26,945 nt of DNA from an uncultured Johnsonella sp. (GTDB lineage: Bacteria; Bacillota; Clostridia; Lachnospirales; Lachnospiraceae). The translations under genes and the position numbers were made by a program. Position 1 is the stretch's first letter, and every line of letters begins with the position of its first letter. The stretch lies in contig CAAFUL010000043.1 in the NCBI GenBank assembly GCA_900766185.1, forward strand, positions 1-26,945, in the 5' to 3' direction. The notes under the pieces are model-generated. The model was given only the letters and a program-made list of their open reading frames with translations. It did no database searches and was not told the DNA's origin. This document shows positions 7,790 through 16,929 of this stretch, in pieces.

Positions 7790-9814
7790 TTATAAAATTT
7801 CTGTAAATAGCTTATCGATATCTGCATATCTATTATTAGCTTCATTTTTTATATAATATGGTGTATCTATTATATTAATTCTTCTATTCTCTATTTGTAC
7901 TTGTGTAATATATTCCTCTCTTCCACATCTTAATTCGTATAATTTCCCTAATAGTTGCATCCCTGTATTATAAACTATTTTTTCATCATCCACTCCAAAT
8001 ATCCTCATATTTGTCATAGTATCCAAAGTTAATGCTGCTATTAAGCAATCTATTTTCAGTTTCAAAGGTTTATCTGATATATTATTTAATTCCAGTATAT
8101 CAATAAGGCATTTTTCTTCTTTCGTCCACTCATTCTTTTTTATATAGATTCTACTTATATTATCCATAAAGTTATTAATTAAAACTTCTGTTTCACTACT
8201 TGGAAATACTTGATAGGTAAAAGAGTCTGCATTCTCATCATTATTTGTAAATATGGTATAAACTTTAAGCTTACTAAGTAAATCCCCTAAACCTTTTCGA
8301 GACTGCTCATATCTTTTCTTTTCAAATTCCTCTGCAGCTTTTTCCTCAATCCATGCAGCACCATAGCTACTTACAACTGTCCATGCCACCGATGCTGCAA
8401 GAGCCACCGGCAAAGAAATAAGAGTTCCCAATACTGTTACTGTTACATCAGTTACTTTAGATAAAGCATATGTTGCACCGAGATTTATAACCAATAATTC
8501 CACAAATGAATTTGCCCTGTTTTTCCCAAAATAATCCCAAATACATTCCATATCTGATGTACTAAGGTCTATTCTTGCCTTTGATATATATGTATGTGCA
8601 GGTCTGATACTCGTAACAGCATCTATTGTATAGTAATGTATATCAATCCCATTTCCATAGTATTTTTTAATACCTTCATCTAAGCTGTCTACAACATTTA
8701 TATATACTATAGCGTCTTCCTCTTTCCTGGCTCTATAATTAGTCAACATTTTCATTATGGCTAATAAAAAATGGTTTTCTATAACTCTTGCCAAAACATC
8801 TTCTTCTTCTAACCATAAACCTACTGTTCTTAAAAAAGTCTCATTTCTTTGATTATTCAAAATATCTTGTATCCAAGAACTTGCACTTTGAAAAAGCAAA
8901 TTATAATTATCCAATAGATTATTTTTTGCAACTGCACTGGCAATTCCAAAACTTGGCTTATCATAAAACTTATTGATTATGTCTCGAAGTTTCTCTTTAC
9001 TATTACAAAGTAACATATACTTAGCAAGATACTCCAGCCACTTTCTTTCATAGTATCCCTTGCTATTCGTTTGATCTATTGTAGTATTTAAAAAAGACAT
9101 ATTTCGTATTGCAAGTTTTCTGATTACAGTTATATCAATTTTTCTCTTGTAAAAATTATAACTATTCCAGTATCCAACATTAGAATATATGACTTCTTCT
9201 CCACTTTCCACTACAAACTTAGGGTATTTAAATAATGAACCTGAAAAAGTAAATTCCTGCCCTGAGGTTACCGGCTGTATCAGTGCTTTTCTGTGAAGAG
9301 GACAATTCATATATGATGACATTGTAAGTGAAGCCTTTCCCTCTCCTATCTGTGTTGACTGATTTGTTCCATACCATTTGCTAAAAATCTCCGCCTTGCA
9401 TTTTTTATTTTTACCGGTTTCATACTTACAAGTACCGAATATTGAGCCAAAGCCTTCCTTGTATATACTTCTATCATCTTCATTAAGTAACGCCTGTCCT
9501 CCTATATTATCTGTATATACACCATGGTCTTTTCCTTCAATTCTGGATAATTTCTCACCTTGGCTACAGCCTACTACTGCACCATTAACCAAGAACTCTG
9601 TACTTAACTGTTCATGATTAGCCCAATAAATCTTCATCTGTTCTATTACTTTTTCTCTTTCGCTGTCAAATAAGTCCCTTATATCCTCCGCTTTATAATA
9701 TTCATTAGTAATTTTATATCCCGACACATACTGAGTTGCTTTTACTTTAAGTTTATTTTTACCTATTAATTGAAACAACCATGCATCCTGTGCTATTTTT
9801 TCTTCTTGCGTCAT
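7790..9814 (-). CDS. PAAR-like (DUF4280-type) tip protein with hydrophobic segment, candidate effector
   Basis: The product has 674 residues. The ATG at 9814 is chosen because GGAGG lies four bases upstream; an ATG four codons earlier directly abuts the previous stop and has no such site. Residues about 72-190 follow the DUF4280 PAAR-like pattern: FLVNGAVVGCSQG, then GTCKYE, a second cysteine pair (KKCKAE and SSYMNCPLHRKAL), and TSGQEF. Cysteines fall near 83, 129, 139 and 171. A long helical middle is followed by a hydrophobic, alanine-rich stretch at about 439-489 (LGTLISLPVALAASVAWTVV). A C-terminal domain of about 165 residues is unrecognised. There is no signal peptide. A spike tip fused to a membrane-acting toxin fits, but toxic activity is inference. 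Confidence 0.75.
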   Translation of the reverse strand: MTQEEKIAQDAWLFQLIGKNKLKVKATQYVSGYKITNEYYKAEDIRDLFDSEREKVIEQMKIYWANHEQLSTEFLVNGAVVGCSQGEKLSRIEGKDHGVYTDNIGGQALLNEDDRSIYKEGFGSIFGTCKYETGKNKKCKAEIFSKWYGTNQSTQIGEGKASLTMSSYMNCPLHRKALIQPVTSGQEFTFSGSLFKYPKFVVESGEEVIYSNVGYWNSYNFYKRKIDITVIRKLAIRNMSFLNTTIDQTNSKGYYERKWLEYLAKYMLLCNSKEKLRDIINKFYDKPSFGIASAVAKNNLLDNYNLLFQSASSWIQDILNNQRNETFLRTVGLWLEEEDVLARVIENHFLLAIMKMLTNYRARKEEDAIVYINVVDSLDEGIKKYYGNGIDIHYYTIDAVTSIRPAHTYISKARIDLSTSDMECIWDYFGKNRANSFVELLVINLGATYALSKVTDVTVTVLGTLISLPVALAASVAWTVVSSYGAAWIEEKAAEEFEKKRYEQSRKGLGDLLSKLKVYTIFTNNDENADSFTYQVFPSSETEVLINNFMDNISRIYIKKNEWTKEEKCLIDILELNNISDKPLKLKIDCLIAALTLDTMTNMRIFGVDDEKIVYNTGMQLLGKLYELRCGREEYITQVQIENRRINIIDTPYYIKNEANNRYADIDKLFTEIL

Positions 9815-9826
9815 ACTTCCTCCCAT

Positions 9827-10366
9827 CTATATAAATTCCAAGCTACTAAGCGTTATTCCTTTAAGCCTTCTTTTAAGAAAGCTTTCTGCAAAGTCAGCTC
9901 TTACTACGACCCTATCCTTGTCTAACTCTCCGGCTATCTTAAATATTGAAAAATCCGGTATGTTCTCCTTTATTAAAACCCCCTTATCTATCTGTCTTCC
10001 ACGTTTGAATATAGTCTTTTCTGAAAGACAATCCACTTCTTTCAATATCGGAATATGGTATGGCTTTATATCTTCTCCGACTCCTTCTATAAGATTAACC
10101 TGTTTGACTGTCATAGCCGGCTCATATATCTTTAATATCTCTAAGGCTTTTTCTGAAAGTACAGGAATATAATCAATAAACAGTATATCCAGATAGATTA
10201 TTTCAATCATATCAGACTTTTCAACTAAAACACTTGAAAGCATTGGTTGTTTATAACTAAGTCTTTCTGTTAAAAAAGTCTTGTCCACGCTTTTATTCCA
10301 ATCTATTGTCCTTGGCAGAGGATAAAGTCCCGACTGTTGTGAAATTAAATAATATTTTCTAATCAT
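9827..10366 (-). CDS. Small DUF1629/Imm11-like protein in the PAAR module
   Basis: The 179-residue protein has no membrane segment. The C-terminal third, with IPDFSIFKIAGELDKDRVVV followed by FLKRRLKGITLSSLEFI, resembles the end of DUF1629/Imm11-type proteins often found beside polymorphic toxins. The match is weak and by eye. Its ATG overlaps the stop of the 186-aa gene (ATGA), with GGAGGTGA upstream, so the two are co-translated. It ends 12 bases before the effector ATG. Being upstream of the effector, it could be an adaptor or chaperone for the PAAR-like protein rather than its antidote. Confidence 0.65.
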   Translation of the reverse strand: MIRKYYLISQQSGLYPLPRTIDWNKSVDKTFLTERLSYKQPMLSSVLVEKSDMIEIIYLDILFIDYIPVLSEKALEILKIYEPAMTVKQVNLIEGVGEDIKPYHIPILKEVDCLSEKTIFKRGRQIDKGVLIKENIPDFSIFKIAGELDKDRVVVRADFAESFLKRRLKGITLSSLEFI

Positions 10367-10923
10367 GGTCTTTCACCTCCAAGTATCTGAGTTCTTTCCA
10401 TATACCAACCAAAACTTATATCAATATTTCTAACCTCAAGCCCTTGCTTTTGCTTAAAATTTATAACAAGTTCATTAAATAGATTTCTTAAAGTATCAAA
10501 GTACATAAAAGCATAGTCAAACTCAAGTTGAGGTACTTTATAGTCTTCTATTTCAGTCTCTTTCTCCTCAAGTTCTTTAACAAATTTTTTTATATCTTCT
10601 TTTACAACTTTTTCCAGTTCCGGAATTTTGAAACTTTCATACTCTTCATTCATATCCAGATAAATATTTTCATCATACGCTGCTATCAAGCATTCATACT
10701 CTCCGGTTATAAAACTGGAACATAAAGGAGAGATTATTATATATCTTAAATTATTCTTCTTTTTACCAATCAATGTATTCATGATTAAAGTAAATTCTTT
10801 TTCTATTTCTTCCTTATGAGTTTCTAAGTATCTTTCAAGTTTTGCAATCCCCTGAACTGACAGCTCATTAAGTTCTTTGTCAAAGCCCATGTAAAATTGA
10901 TTACTTTTTTTATGCTGATCCAT
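10363..10923 (-). CDS. Unrecognised small protein in the PAAR module
   Basis: This 186-residue acidic protein is soluble and predicted mostly helical, with a charged segment near residues 100-130 (KKFVKELEEKETEIEDYKVP). The start is MDQHKKSNQFYMGFDKELNE and the end is MERTQILGGERP. I do not recognise the family. It sits between the first spike gene and the small Imm11-like gene, and overlaps the latter by four bases. This suggests a dedicated partner of the first spike or of its effector. The DNA here looks clearly more A+T-rich than the spike gene before it, so this is where the cargo region seems to begin. Confidence 0.65.
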   Translation of the reverse strand: MDQHKKSNQFYMGFDKELNELSVQGIAKLERYLETHKEEIEKEFTLIMNTLIGKKKNNLRYIIISPLCSSFITGEYECLIAAYDENIYLDMNEEYESFKIPELEKVVKEDIKKFVKELEEKETEIEDYKVPQLEFDYAFMYFDTLRNLFNELVINFKQKQGLEVRNIDISFGWYMERTQILGGERP

Positions 10924-10950
10924 GCTCCTTATCTCCCTACTTCTTTTCTA

Positions 10951-12312
10951 TTAGGTTAAATACACTTTTGAACCTCTCGTTATAGCTCTATCCGATATTT
11001 CCATCTGGGTTCCGTTTTGATTTAGTTGTATGCTGTCTTTAGATATCACTTTTATACTTGAAGATTTACTTTCAATATCCACCTCAAGATTTGCATCAAT
11101 TGACAGTACACCCCTGCTTTTTATATATACACCGTCATCATCTATAAGCTCTATACTTGTTCCGTTGTTATTCGTAATTATGATGCTTTCAGGACTTAAT
11201 CTTATTTCTTTTCCCTCTTTATTCTTGAAAAACTTTACCTTGGGATTATCCCTTCCGTTTCCGGCTCCCACATGAATCGCATTCTGTACATAGGCATTAC
11301 TATCTTTACTGTCAGGAAACTTTACCATAACCCTGTCTCCTATTTCCGGCATACAGTACCATCCGCCTCCGTCAGGGCTTGAATAGATTGTGGCATAACT
11401 TAATAAACTCTGTCCGCCGTTATCATTTTCATCATCATCAAGTGCTACGCTCACAAGTTCGTTTTCCACTCCTGTTACTTTCCCGAATACCGCTGCACCG
11501 CTTAATCTTTCATTATCATAAGGAACACCTCTTAAACTTCCTTCCCTTGCAAGCAAATATTCATGTATAATCTCATTATGTTCAAATCTTGATTTTCTGC
11601 TGATAACCTTAAGTTTTTCTCTGTTAAAAATAGCATTGTCACCTATATCATAGATATCTCTTAGAACCAGTTTGTAAGTTACATCTTCAAGCGGAATCCC
11701 CAAATATTCTTTTTCTACTGTACCGAATTCATAGTATTCACTTTTTATCTCTCCTACATCCCTTCCGTTTGGGACTCCCATAAAAAACCTGACTCCCTCC
11801 GTCATATAGTCGGGGTAGATTACATCTTCATTATTTCCTGCCAGTCTTTTTATATATTCCCAATCATTTTCCCTGTATTGACATGAAAAGCCGTTTACCA
11901 TACCCTGCTTTTTTGCAGCATTTATAAAGGCACCTTTATCATATTCTTTAACAATCAGTTCCAATATCTCATTATAAGACATACTTGTTTTTTGAAACGT
12001 TCTGAAATGCTCTTTTTTCTCCATGGTTATACTTTGGCTGACAATATCTAAACTTAATTCATGTACATCTCCGTTACTTTGTATATCACAGCCCTTTATA
12101 ATGCCGAAAAACATAAGTTTTATCGTATTTTCATCCGTTTTAGCCGATACTTTTACAAGTTTTCCTACCTTTTCAAGGTAATCCTGTCTGCTTTCTTTCC
12201 TTATATTTCCTTTAATAAATACCGTTCCGTGTTGATTTGGAATAATTATACTTTTATAATCATTTATATTGATAAAATCAAAACCTTCCACATACAACAA
12301 TTCAGCTCTCAT
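10951..12312 (-). CDS. VgrG-like spike protein, first copy
   Basis: The 453-residue protein starts at an ATG with AGGAGG five bases upstream. The gp27-like ring domain covers about residues 1-240 and includes CQYRENDWEYIKRLAG at 144-159, matching the VgrG 'QYxESDxxFLxRL' signature. The gp5-like OB-fold is near 270-350, with GGWYCMPEIGDRVMVKFPDS at 316-335, a close match to the spike consensus. The C-terminal part is a beta-helix of short repeats (IELIDDDGVYIKS). Spike proteins of this kind cap the tube and carry PAAR-like tips. Downstream lies the PAAR-like effector module. Because base composition and position match the core genes, this is probably the housekeeping spike. Confidence 0.88.
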   Translation of the reverse strand: MRAELLYVEGFDFININDYKSIIIPNQHGTVFIKGNIRKESRQDYLEKVGKLVKVSAKTDENTIKLMFFGIIKGCDIQSNGDVHELSLDIVSQSITMEKKEHFRTFQKTSMSYNEILELIVKEYDKGAFINAAKKQGMVNGFSCQYRENDWEYIKRLAGNNEDVIYPDYMTEGVRFFMGVPNGRDVGEIKSEYYEFGTVEKEYLGIPLEDVTYKLVLRDIYDIGDNAIFNREKLKVISRKSRFEHNEIIHEYLLAREGSLRGVPYDNERLSGAAVFGKVTGVENELVSVALDDDENDNGGQSLLSYATIYSSPDGGGWYCMPEIGDRVMVKFPDSKDSNAYVQNAIHVGAGNGRDNPKVKFFKNKEGKEIRLSPESIIITNNNGTSIELIDDDGVYIKSRGVLSIDANLEVDIESKSSSIKVISKDSIQLNQNGTQMEISDRAITRGSKVYLT

Positions 12313-12381
12313 GTCAACCTCCTTATATACAGGGTATTTTTATATAAATCCAGCTTTGTTACTTAAACATCACCTACACTA

Positions 12382-13371
12382 TTAATTATTACTTTCCCAA
12401 TTATGTATGCTGCCGGCAAAATCTATATACATATATTCACCGGTACCGAATGACAGCTTATCACCATTATTTAGTTCTTTTACTCCATACTCCGCATTAT
12501 CATTCACCCTTACGAATCCCATACATTCCTCACCTAAAAGAAAAGCTCTTTTCTCTCTGACATCAAATACTATCACTATATGTTTTTCACCTCTGATTTC
12601 TTCATCTCCAAGTATCTGTATCATCATTATGTCGCTGCTTCCTACATAGTTTTTTTCCTCTACAAGTACCCATGATTTTCCAATTCTGACTCCTTTAGTG
12701 CACACCAACCAACCGCACACAGGATACTCTTCTATAAAATCCGCCTTTTTTTCTTCCCTTCTTTTTGCAAATTTTTCTTCTTCATTGACTATTTCCCCTT
12801 TTAAAAGTCTGTATTTTTTTAATTGTGCCGCCAGTTCCTTGTCTTCTTTCTCCTTCTCTTTATATAGTTTTCTCTCTTCTATACATTCCTGCCACATTTT
12901 TCCATATTTGCCTTCAAATACTACATAAATAAATTTTGATTTCCCGATTTCCAGTATTTTTCGATCTTTTAATATACGCCTTTCATACACAGCTTTATTA
13001 TCTATATATACAATCCCGTCCGCTCTTGCCGGTAACAGCATCCCTTCACCTGTTTCCTCATCAAAATATATAAGGGTATGCTTTTCCTTTATCTTTTCAT
13101 CCCCTAAAACCTGTATCTCATTATCCCTGTCCGTCCCTACAAAGTTTTCTCCATAACTTATGACATAACTTTTTCCCTTTCTTGCTCCCTCTATGCATAC
13201 AAGCCATGCACATACCGGTCTTTCTTCTTTTAGGGAAAGTCCATATTCTTTCCGTAAGTTCACATATACCTTTTCAGGGGTATCCAGATCAAAGCCGCAT
13301 GTCGGGCATATAGTACCGTTCCTTGTTTTGGAAAATACATGTCCATATGGGCAACGCATAATATTTGACAT
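12382..13371 (-). CDS. Zinc-ribbon protein with two FHA-like domains
   Basis: The 329-residue protein begins with a zinc-ribbon-like Cys7-x3-His11-x10-Cys22-x2-Cys25. FHA-like domain 1 covers about 52-152 and domain 2 about 216-318, separated by a charged coiled-coil linker (160-210). Both domains start with a C-x-W-L-V-C-x-x-G-x-x-x-G-K motif. The normal FHA 'SxxH' phosphothreonine site reads EKH (KEKHTLI at 96-102) and EKH (GEKHIVI at 261-267), so the serine is missing in both, and the first-loop Arg is also replaced. This argues for scaffold use rather than classical phosphopeptide binding. It shares its N-terminus and domain type with the 163-aa protein at 21852-22343. In T6SS, Fha proteins act in phosphorylation-triggered assembly. 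Confidence 0.85.
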   Translation of the reverse strand: MSNIMRCPYGHVFSKTRNGTICPTCGFDLDTPEKVYVNLRKEYGLSLKEERPVCAWLVCIEGARKGKSYVISYGENFVGTDRDNEIQVLGDEKIKEKHTLIYFDEETGEGMLLPARADGIVYIDNKAVYERRILKDRKILEIGKSKFIYVVFEGKYGKMWQECIEERKLYKEKEKEDKELAAQLKKYRLLKGEIVNEEEKFAKRREEKKADFIEEYPVCGWLVCTKGVRIGKSWVLVEEKNYVGSSDIMMIQILGDEEIRGEKHIVIVFDVREKRAFLLGEECMGFVRVNDNAEYGVKELNNGDKLSFGTGEYMYIDFAGSIHNWESNN

Positions 13372-13416
13372 TTTTTTCTCCTTGTTATTTACAACTTTAC
13401 CGGCTCCTAATTATCA

Positions 13417-14193
13417 CTAATCTACTAAAATCTTTTTGGGGCTAAATCCTGTACCTCTATGTCCGTCAGGGTCTTTTGCACTGCTTAATATATCCAAAAG
13501 TCCGGTATAAATTTCTTTATTGCTTAAGCTTGTTCCTTTTGCCTTTCCTTCTTTAACTGCTATATAGTTTTCTATAATGCTTCTTTCTATTCCTTCCATG
13601 CTGTTTAATACCATATAGCAAAAAATTCTGTCTGTTTCTTCGCACTTTTTTGTATTAAGGTACTCTCTTGCATACATTTTTAAGACCTCTATATTAAAGG
13701 AGTTTTCTCCATACCCTGCATAATCGGCATTCATCAAATGTATGGTATCATACTCTGACTTCATATCTGCAAAGTCAAGGTAGGTATCCCTTAATACAAA
13801 ACCCGATTTTAATAAAAAGTCGCAAAGCAGGATTTCTCCGTCTTTACTTTCTTCATCATCAGAAAGAAAAGCCTCTATTTCACTTATCTTCCAATCTTTA
13901 TCCCTTATTTCACTATGCTTTAACCTAAGATACTTCCTTTGTTCGGTATGGGTGTAGGATGCCTTTACCTCTTTATTTATCAGGTATACCTCGCCTTTTA
14001 GTTTTACAAGTCCCCTTCCTATAATAAGGGTTCTGTTTTCATGGTCTGAACTTAATCTTAATCCTCTTATGACTCCGTTTGTATATCCATCATAAAGTAT
14101 AGAAAGTAGGTCTTTCGGATAGTCTCTTATTACCTCAAGTGCTTCTTTTTTTAAGATTCTTCCCGTTTCAAACAAAGGGTATCTGTTTTCCAT
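13417..14193 (-). CDS. Baseplate/fibre-connector-like protein, function unknown
   Basis: The product has 258 residues when started at the ATG at 14193, which has AAAGGAG six bases upstream. Longer frames overlap the previous gene and lack a good site. The first 80 residues, LFETGRILKKEALEVIRDYP then GVIRGLRL and LIIGRGLVKLKGEVYLI, follow a pattern common at the start of tail-fibre or baseplate connector proteins: 'G-x-x-L', a helix, 'G-V-x-x-G-L', then 'I-x-x-G-x-x-x-x-x-G'. TssK has a comparable entry. The remainder contains YAGYGENSF and a helical C-terminus and is unrecognised. The gene lies between the Hsp70-like gene and the double-FHA gene. A baseplate role is inference from this pattern and the context. 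Confidence 0.65.
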   Translation of the reverse strand: MENRYPLFETGRILKKEALEVIRDYPKDLLSILYDGYTNGVIRGLRLSSDHENRTLIIGRGLVKLKGEVYLINKEVKASYTHTEQRKYLRLKHSEIRDKDWKISEIEAFLSDDEESKDGEILLCDFLLKSGFVLRDTYLDFADMKSEYDTIHLMNADYAGYGENSFNIEVLKMYAREYLNTKKCEETDRIFCYMVLNSMEGIERSIIENYIAVKEGKAKGTSLSNKEIYTGLLDILSSAKDPDGHRGTGFSPKKILVD

Positions 14194-14212
14194 TAGCTTC
14201 TCCTTTATGTCT

Positions 14213-16807
14213 TTAGTGTTCTCCATCAAAGAAATCACAAATCCACTCATCCGTTTCAAACTTGTATTCCTGTCCTTCTCCTGCGTATAGTGTGTCTTCA
14301 AGTCTGTATACCGGCACGATCTGAAATCCCCATTTTTTATAGTCTACAAAAGCAAATATCTTAAGTTCCCCGTTTTGTATGTCATCCGTATCTTCCTGCT
14401 TTATATAGCCGCTGTACCTTCCCGTCAGTTCCATCCTGTCAGTTTCTCTTGCCTCATCTTTTTTAAAGTGAAACAGGTACTCAAACCGTACACTTTCCGA
14501 AGCATCATACAGATACATTCTAAGCAGGATATCTTCAAGGCTTCTAAGCAAGCTTCCCGTCATCTTGTTACTTTCAAATCCGTCTATAAGTACCTCTTGT
14601 CTTCCTGAGTATGAAAGTGCTTTTATTTTATAGGGAATTAGAGCTTCTTCTTCTCTTATGTCAAATCCTGCATATCCGGTTCTTTTATCGTAAAGATAGC
14701 GCATAAGTCCGTCCACACAGGCAAGTTTTAGCTCTTCTTTTTTAACACTGCCTCCACTTTGCATCATGTTGCCGGGTACAAATTCTTTTAGAGCATCTCT
14801 AAATAACCCTATCTTACAGGACTGTCCTGTAAGTCTTATCATGTCAAAGTTATAAAGTTCTCCATTTTTATAAAGTCTTTCCATAAAAACCTTCATAACG
14901 GCATATATTTCTCCTGCAATCAGCCTTTCCGCCTCATAACGGTTAAAACTTAGCTTCGGCATCCCCTCTAAAATCTCAAGCCTTTCTCCTCTAAAGACTG
15001 AAAGCTTATACCTGTCCGCTTCCAGTCTTAAAAGTCCCATTTTCCCGTTTTTTTCTTCAGGCACTTCTATAACGATATCATTTCCCGAAAAAAGTTCCTG
15101 CTTAATCTCATCCGCCAATGTAAACAGAAAAAAGTAATTATTCCTTACCCTGTAATACCCTTCTTTTCCATAAGTTTCAAAACGCTTAAAAGCTGTAGGT
15201 AAAATCTCTTCCGCCTGTTCATAAGCCTCCTGTAACCCCTTATAGAAACTTTCAACACCTTCTTCATCTATATACCTATATGGGTCTGTAGGCAACCCAT
15301 CAATTATTTCGTTTCCAAGATCCCTGTCTAAGCCTGACAGCTTGGATATAAGTTTAAGCTTTAAAAGTTGCATGATTCTGTAGGTGATATTGTTTCCTCC
15401 AAAGTCCGTATTACCGTTTTTATAGCTGTTTTCCATCGTATAGGTCTGTATATCACCCTTTGCATGTACCTTAAACTTACAGGCACTTAAATCCGTTGTC
15501 CCTCCCCCACAGTCCATTATCAGTGCCTTATAACTTTCTCCGTCTTTAAGACGATTTTTCTCTCTCATCTTGCTGATAAAGCTGTAAAGTACGGCAGTGC
15601 TTTCATCTAAGGTAACCTTTAGGCTTATAGAAAGCATTTCCGATAAAAGCCCCAACATCTGCTCATACACATGCTTTTGCTTAACCGGCACGGTGATATA
15701 TACTTCTTTTATAAGACATTTGAAGTTATCTCTTGTGATATTAAGTACATATCTTAGATACTCGGCTATAATCTCTATCCTTTGTACATACCTGTATCTT
15801 CCCTTGGCATCCGTAAGTTCTTCTTTTCTTTCAAAATCTCCCGCCCATCTTTTAATATCATAAAATACGGAAAATCCTTTATCAGTATAGCTTAAGTTTG
15901 CAAACCATAAGGCTCTTCTTCCAAAAACATAATCTATGCTATCCTTATTTACATCCGTTACGGCTACAACCGTCGGTATCATCTTTTCAATAAAGGTTTC
16001 TCCTCCCACTGACTCTAAAAACAGGGTATGACATATAGTATTTTCCTTGATTCCTCGTTGCTTTGCATGTATCTGTCTGTAATAACTGCTGTCCGCATAT
16101 ATGGCTACCGTGGTATTGGTCGAGCCAAGATCAAGTGCTATGGGCATGTGTAGTTCAATCAGGGGAAGAATTTCAAAGTCCATCAAAGGAATCTTGTATA
16201 CCCTGTACTTTGTAAGGTCTTTTTCCTCTTCTCCCATATATATGCGGTATATAAACTTTGATGCATCTCTTTCCATAAGATATAGGCTGTAATCTTTTAT
16301 ATCCGTAACCATACCTGAAAGGGCTGCCTCTTTCACAAGGTATAAAGAGTCTTTTTTATCTCCCATGGCAACTACATTGAATACTGCACATACCTTTTTA
16401 TCTCCACTTACAATCAAAGCATTGGTATTTAGAAACTTTTCTTTGTATTCTATTTTGTAATCATCAAGGAAATTAAGTGCCGCTCCTTCATAAATACTGA
16501 TTTTGCCGGATATTCTAAGTTCATCCTTTTCGGGTTCTTTTACGCTTAGTTTATCAAAGCACTCTTCAATTCTCTCTCTTCCGCCTTCCTTTTCTTCTTT
16601 GATAAGTTCATCTTCAAAGGTTTGACAGTAGGAAAGTATAGCCTCTATAAGCTCTTTGCTTGTCATATCCTTATCAAGTCCCCTTACGATATGCTCTCTT
16701 AAGCAAACCTCTCTAAGTCGATATTCACTCATCAGCTCAAGCTCTTTTCTTGTATACGCCGCAGCCTGCTCTTCTTTAGTTATGTTTCTGTTAAGCTTAT
16801 AGCCCAT
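14213..16807 (-). CDS. Large Hsp70/actin-fold ATPase with SAP-like N-terminus
   Basis: The 864-residue protein starts at the ATG at 16807, preceded by GGAAGGAAAG; an upstream GTG start adds 15 codons without a site. Residues about 22-60 form a SAP/LEM-like helix pair (LELMSEYRLREVCLREHIV). An extra alpha/beta region follows to about 220. The actin-like ATPase core has phosphate motif 1 at 225-235 (DLGSTNTTVAI), DESTAVLYSF near 401, phosphate motif 2 at 432-440 (DCGGGTTDL), NGNTDFGGNNI near 465, and an adenosine motif RLTGQSCKIGLFRDAL. All ATP-site motifs look intact. The C-terminal third is unlike the DnaK substrate domain. SrfB-like chaperones are the closest comparison I can offer. It may assemble or remodel the machine, since no ClpV is seen. 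Confidence 0.85.
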   Translation of the reverse strand: MGYKLNRNITKEEQAAAYTRKELELMSEYRLREVCLREHIVRGLDKDMTSKELIEAILSYCQTFEDELIKEEKEGGRERIEECFDKLSVKEPEKDELRISGKISIYEGAALNFLDDYKIEYKEKFLNTNALIVSGDKKVCAVFNVVAMGDKKDSLYLVKEAALSGMVTDIKDYSLYLMERDASKFIYRIYMGEEEKDLTKYRVYKIPLMDFEILPLIELHMPIALDLGSTNTTVAIYADSSYYRQIHAKQRGIKENTICHTLFLESVGGETFIEKMIPTVVAVTDVNKDSIDYVFGRRALWFANLSYTDKGFSVFYDIKRWAGDFERKEELTDAKGRYRYVQRIEIIAEYLRYVLNITRDNFKCLIKEVYITVPVKQKHVYEQMLGLLSEMLSISLKVTLDESTAVLYSFISKMREKNRLKDGESYKALIMDCGGGTTDLSACKFKVHAKGDIQTYTMENSYKNGNTDFGGNNITYRIMQLLKLKLISKLSGLDRDLGNEIIDGLPTDPYRYIDEEGVESFYKGLQEAYEQAEEILPTAFKRFETYGKEGYYRVRNNYFFLFTLADEIKQELFSGNDIVIEVPEEKNGKMGLLRLEADRYKLSVFRGERLEILEGMPKLSFNRYEAERLIAGEIYAVMKVFMERLYKNGELYNFDMIRLTGQSCKIGLFRDALKEFVPGNMMQSGGSVKKEELKLACVDGLMRYLYDKRTGYAGFDIREEEALIPYKIKALSYSGRQEVLIDGFESNKMTGSLLRSLEDILLRMYLYDASESVRFEYLFHFKKDEARETDRMELTGRYSGYIKQEDTDDIQNGELKIFAFVDYKKWGFQIVPVYRLEDTLYAGEGQEYKFETDEWICDFFDGEH

Positions 16808-16929
16808 CTTTCTTTCCTTCCGTCTTCGTTTTTTGTGTATATGCCAAAACACATAGGAAAAGTCGATAATACCTACGATTCTGTGATTTTAGCCCGGAAA
16901 ACACATATTGCATTTTCTCTTAAAATATT

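Noticed and set aside
14194..14301. Longer N-terminus for the 258-aa protein
   Set aside because: It overlaps the Hsp70-like gene by up to 89 bases and has no good ribosome binding site; the ATG at 14193 has AAAGGAG at ideal distance.
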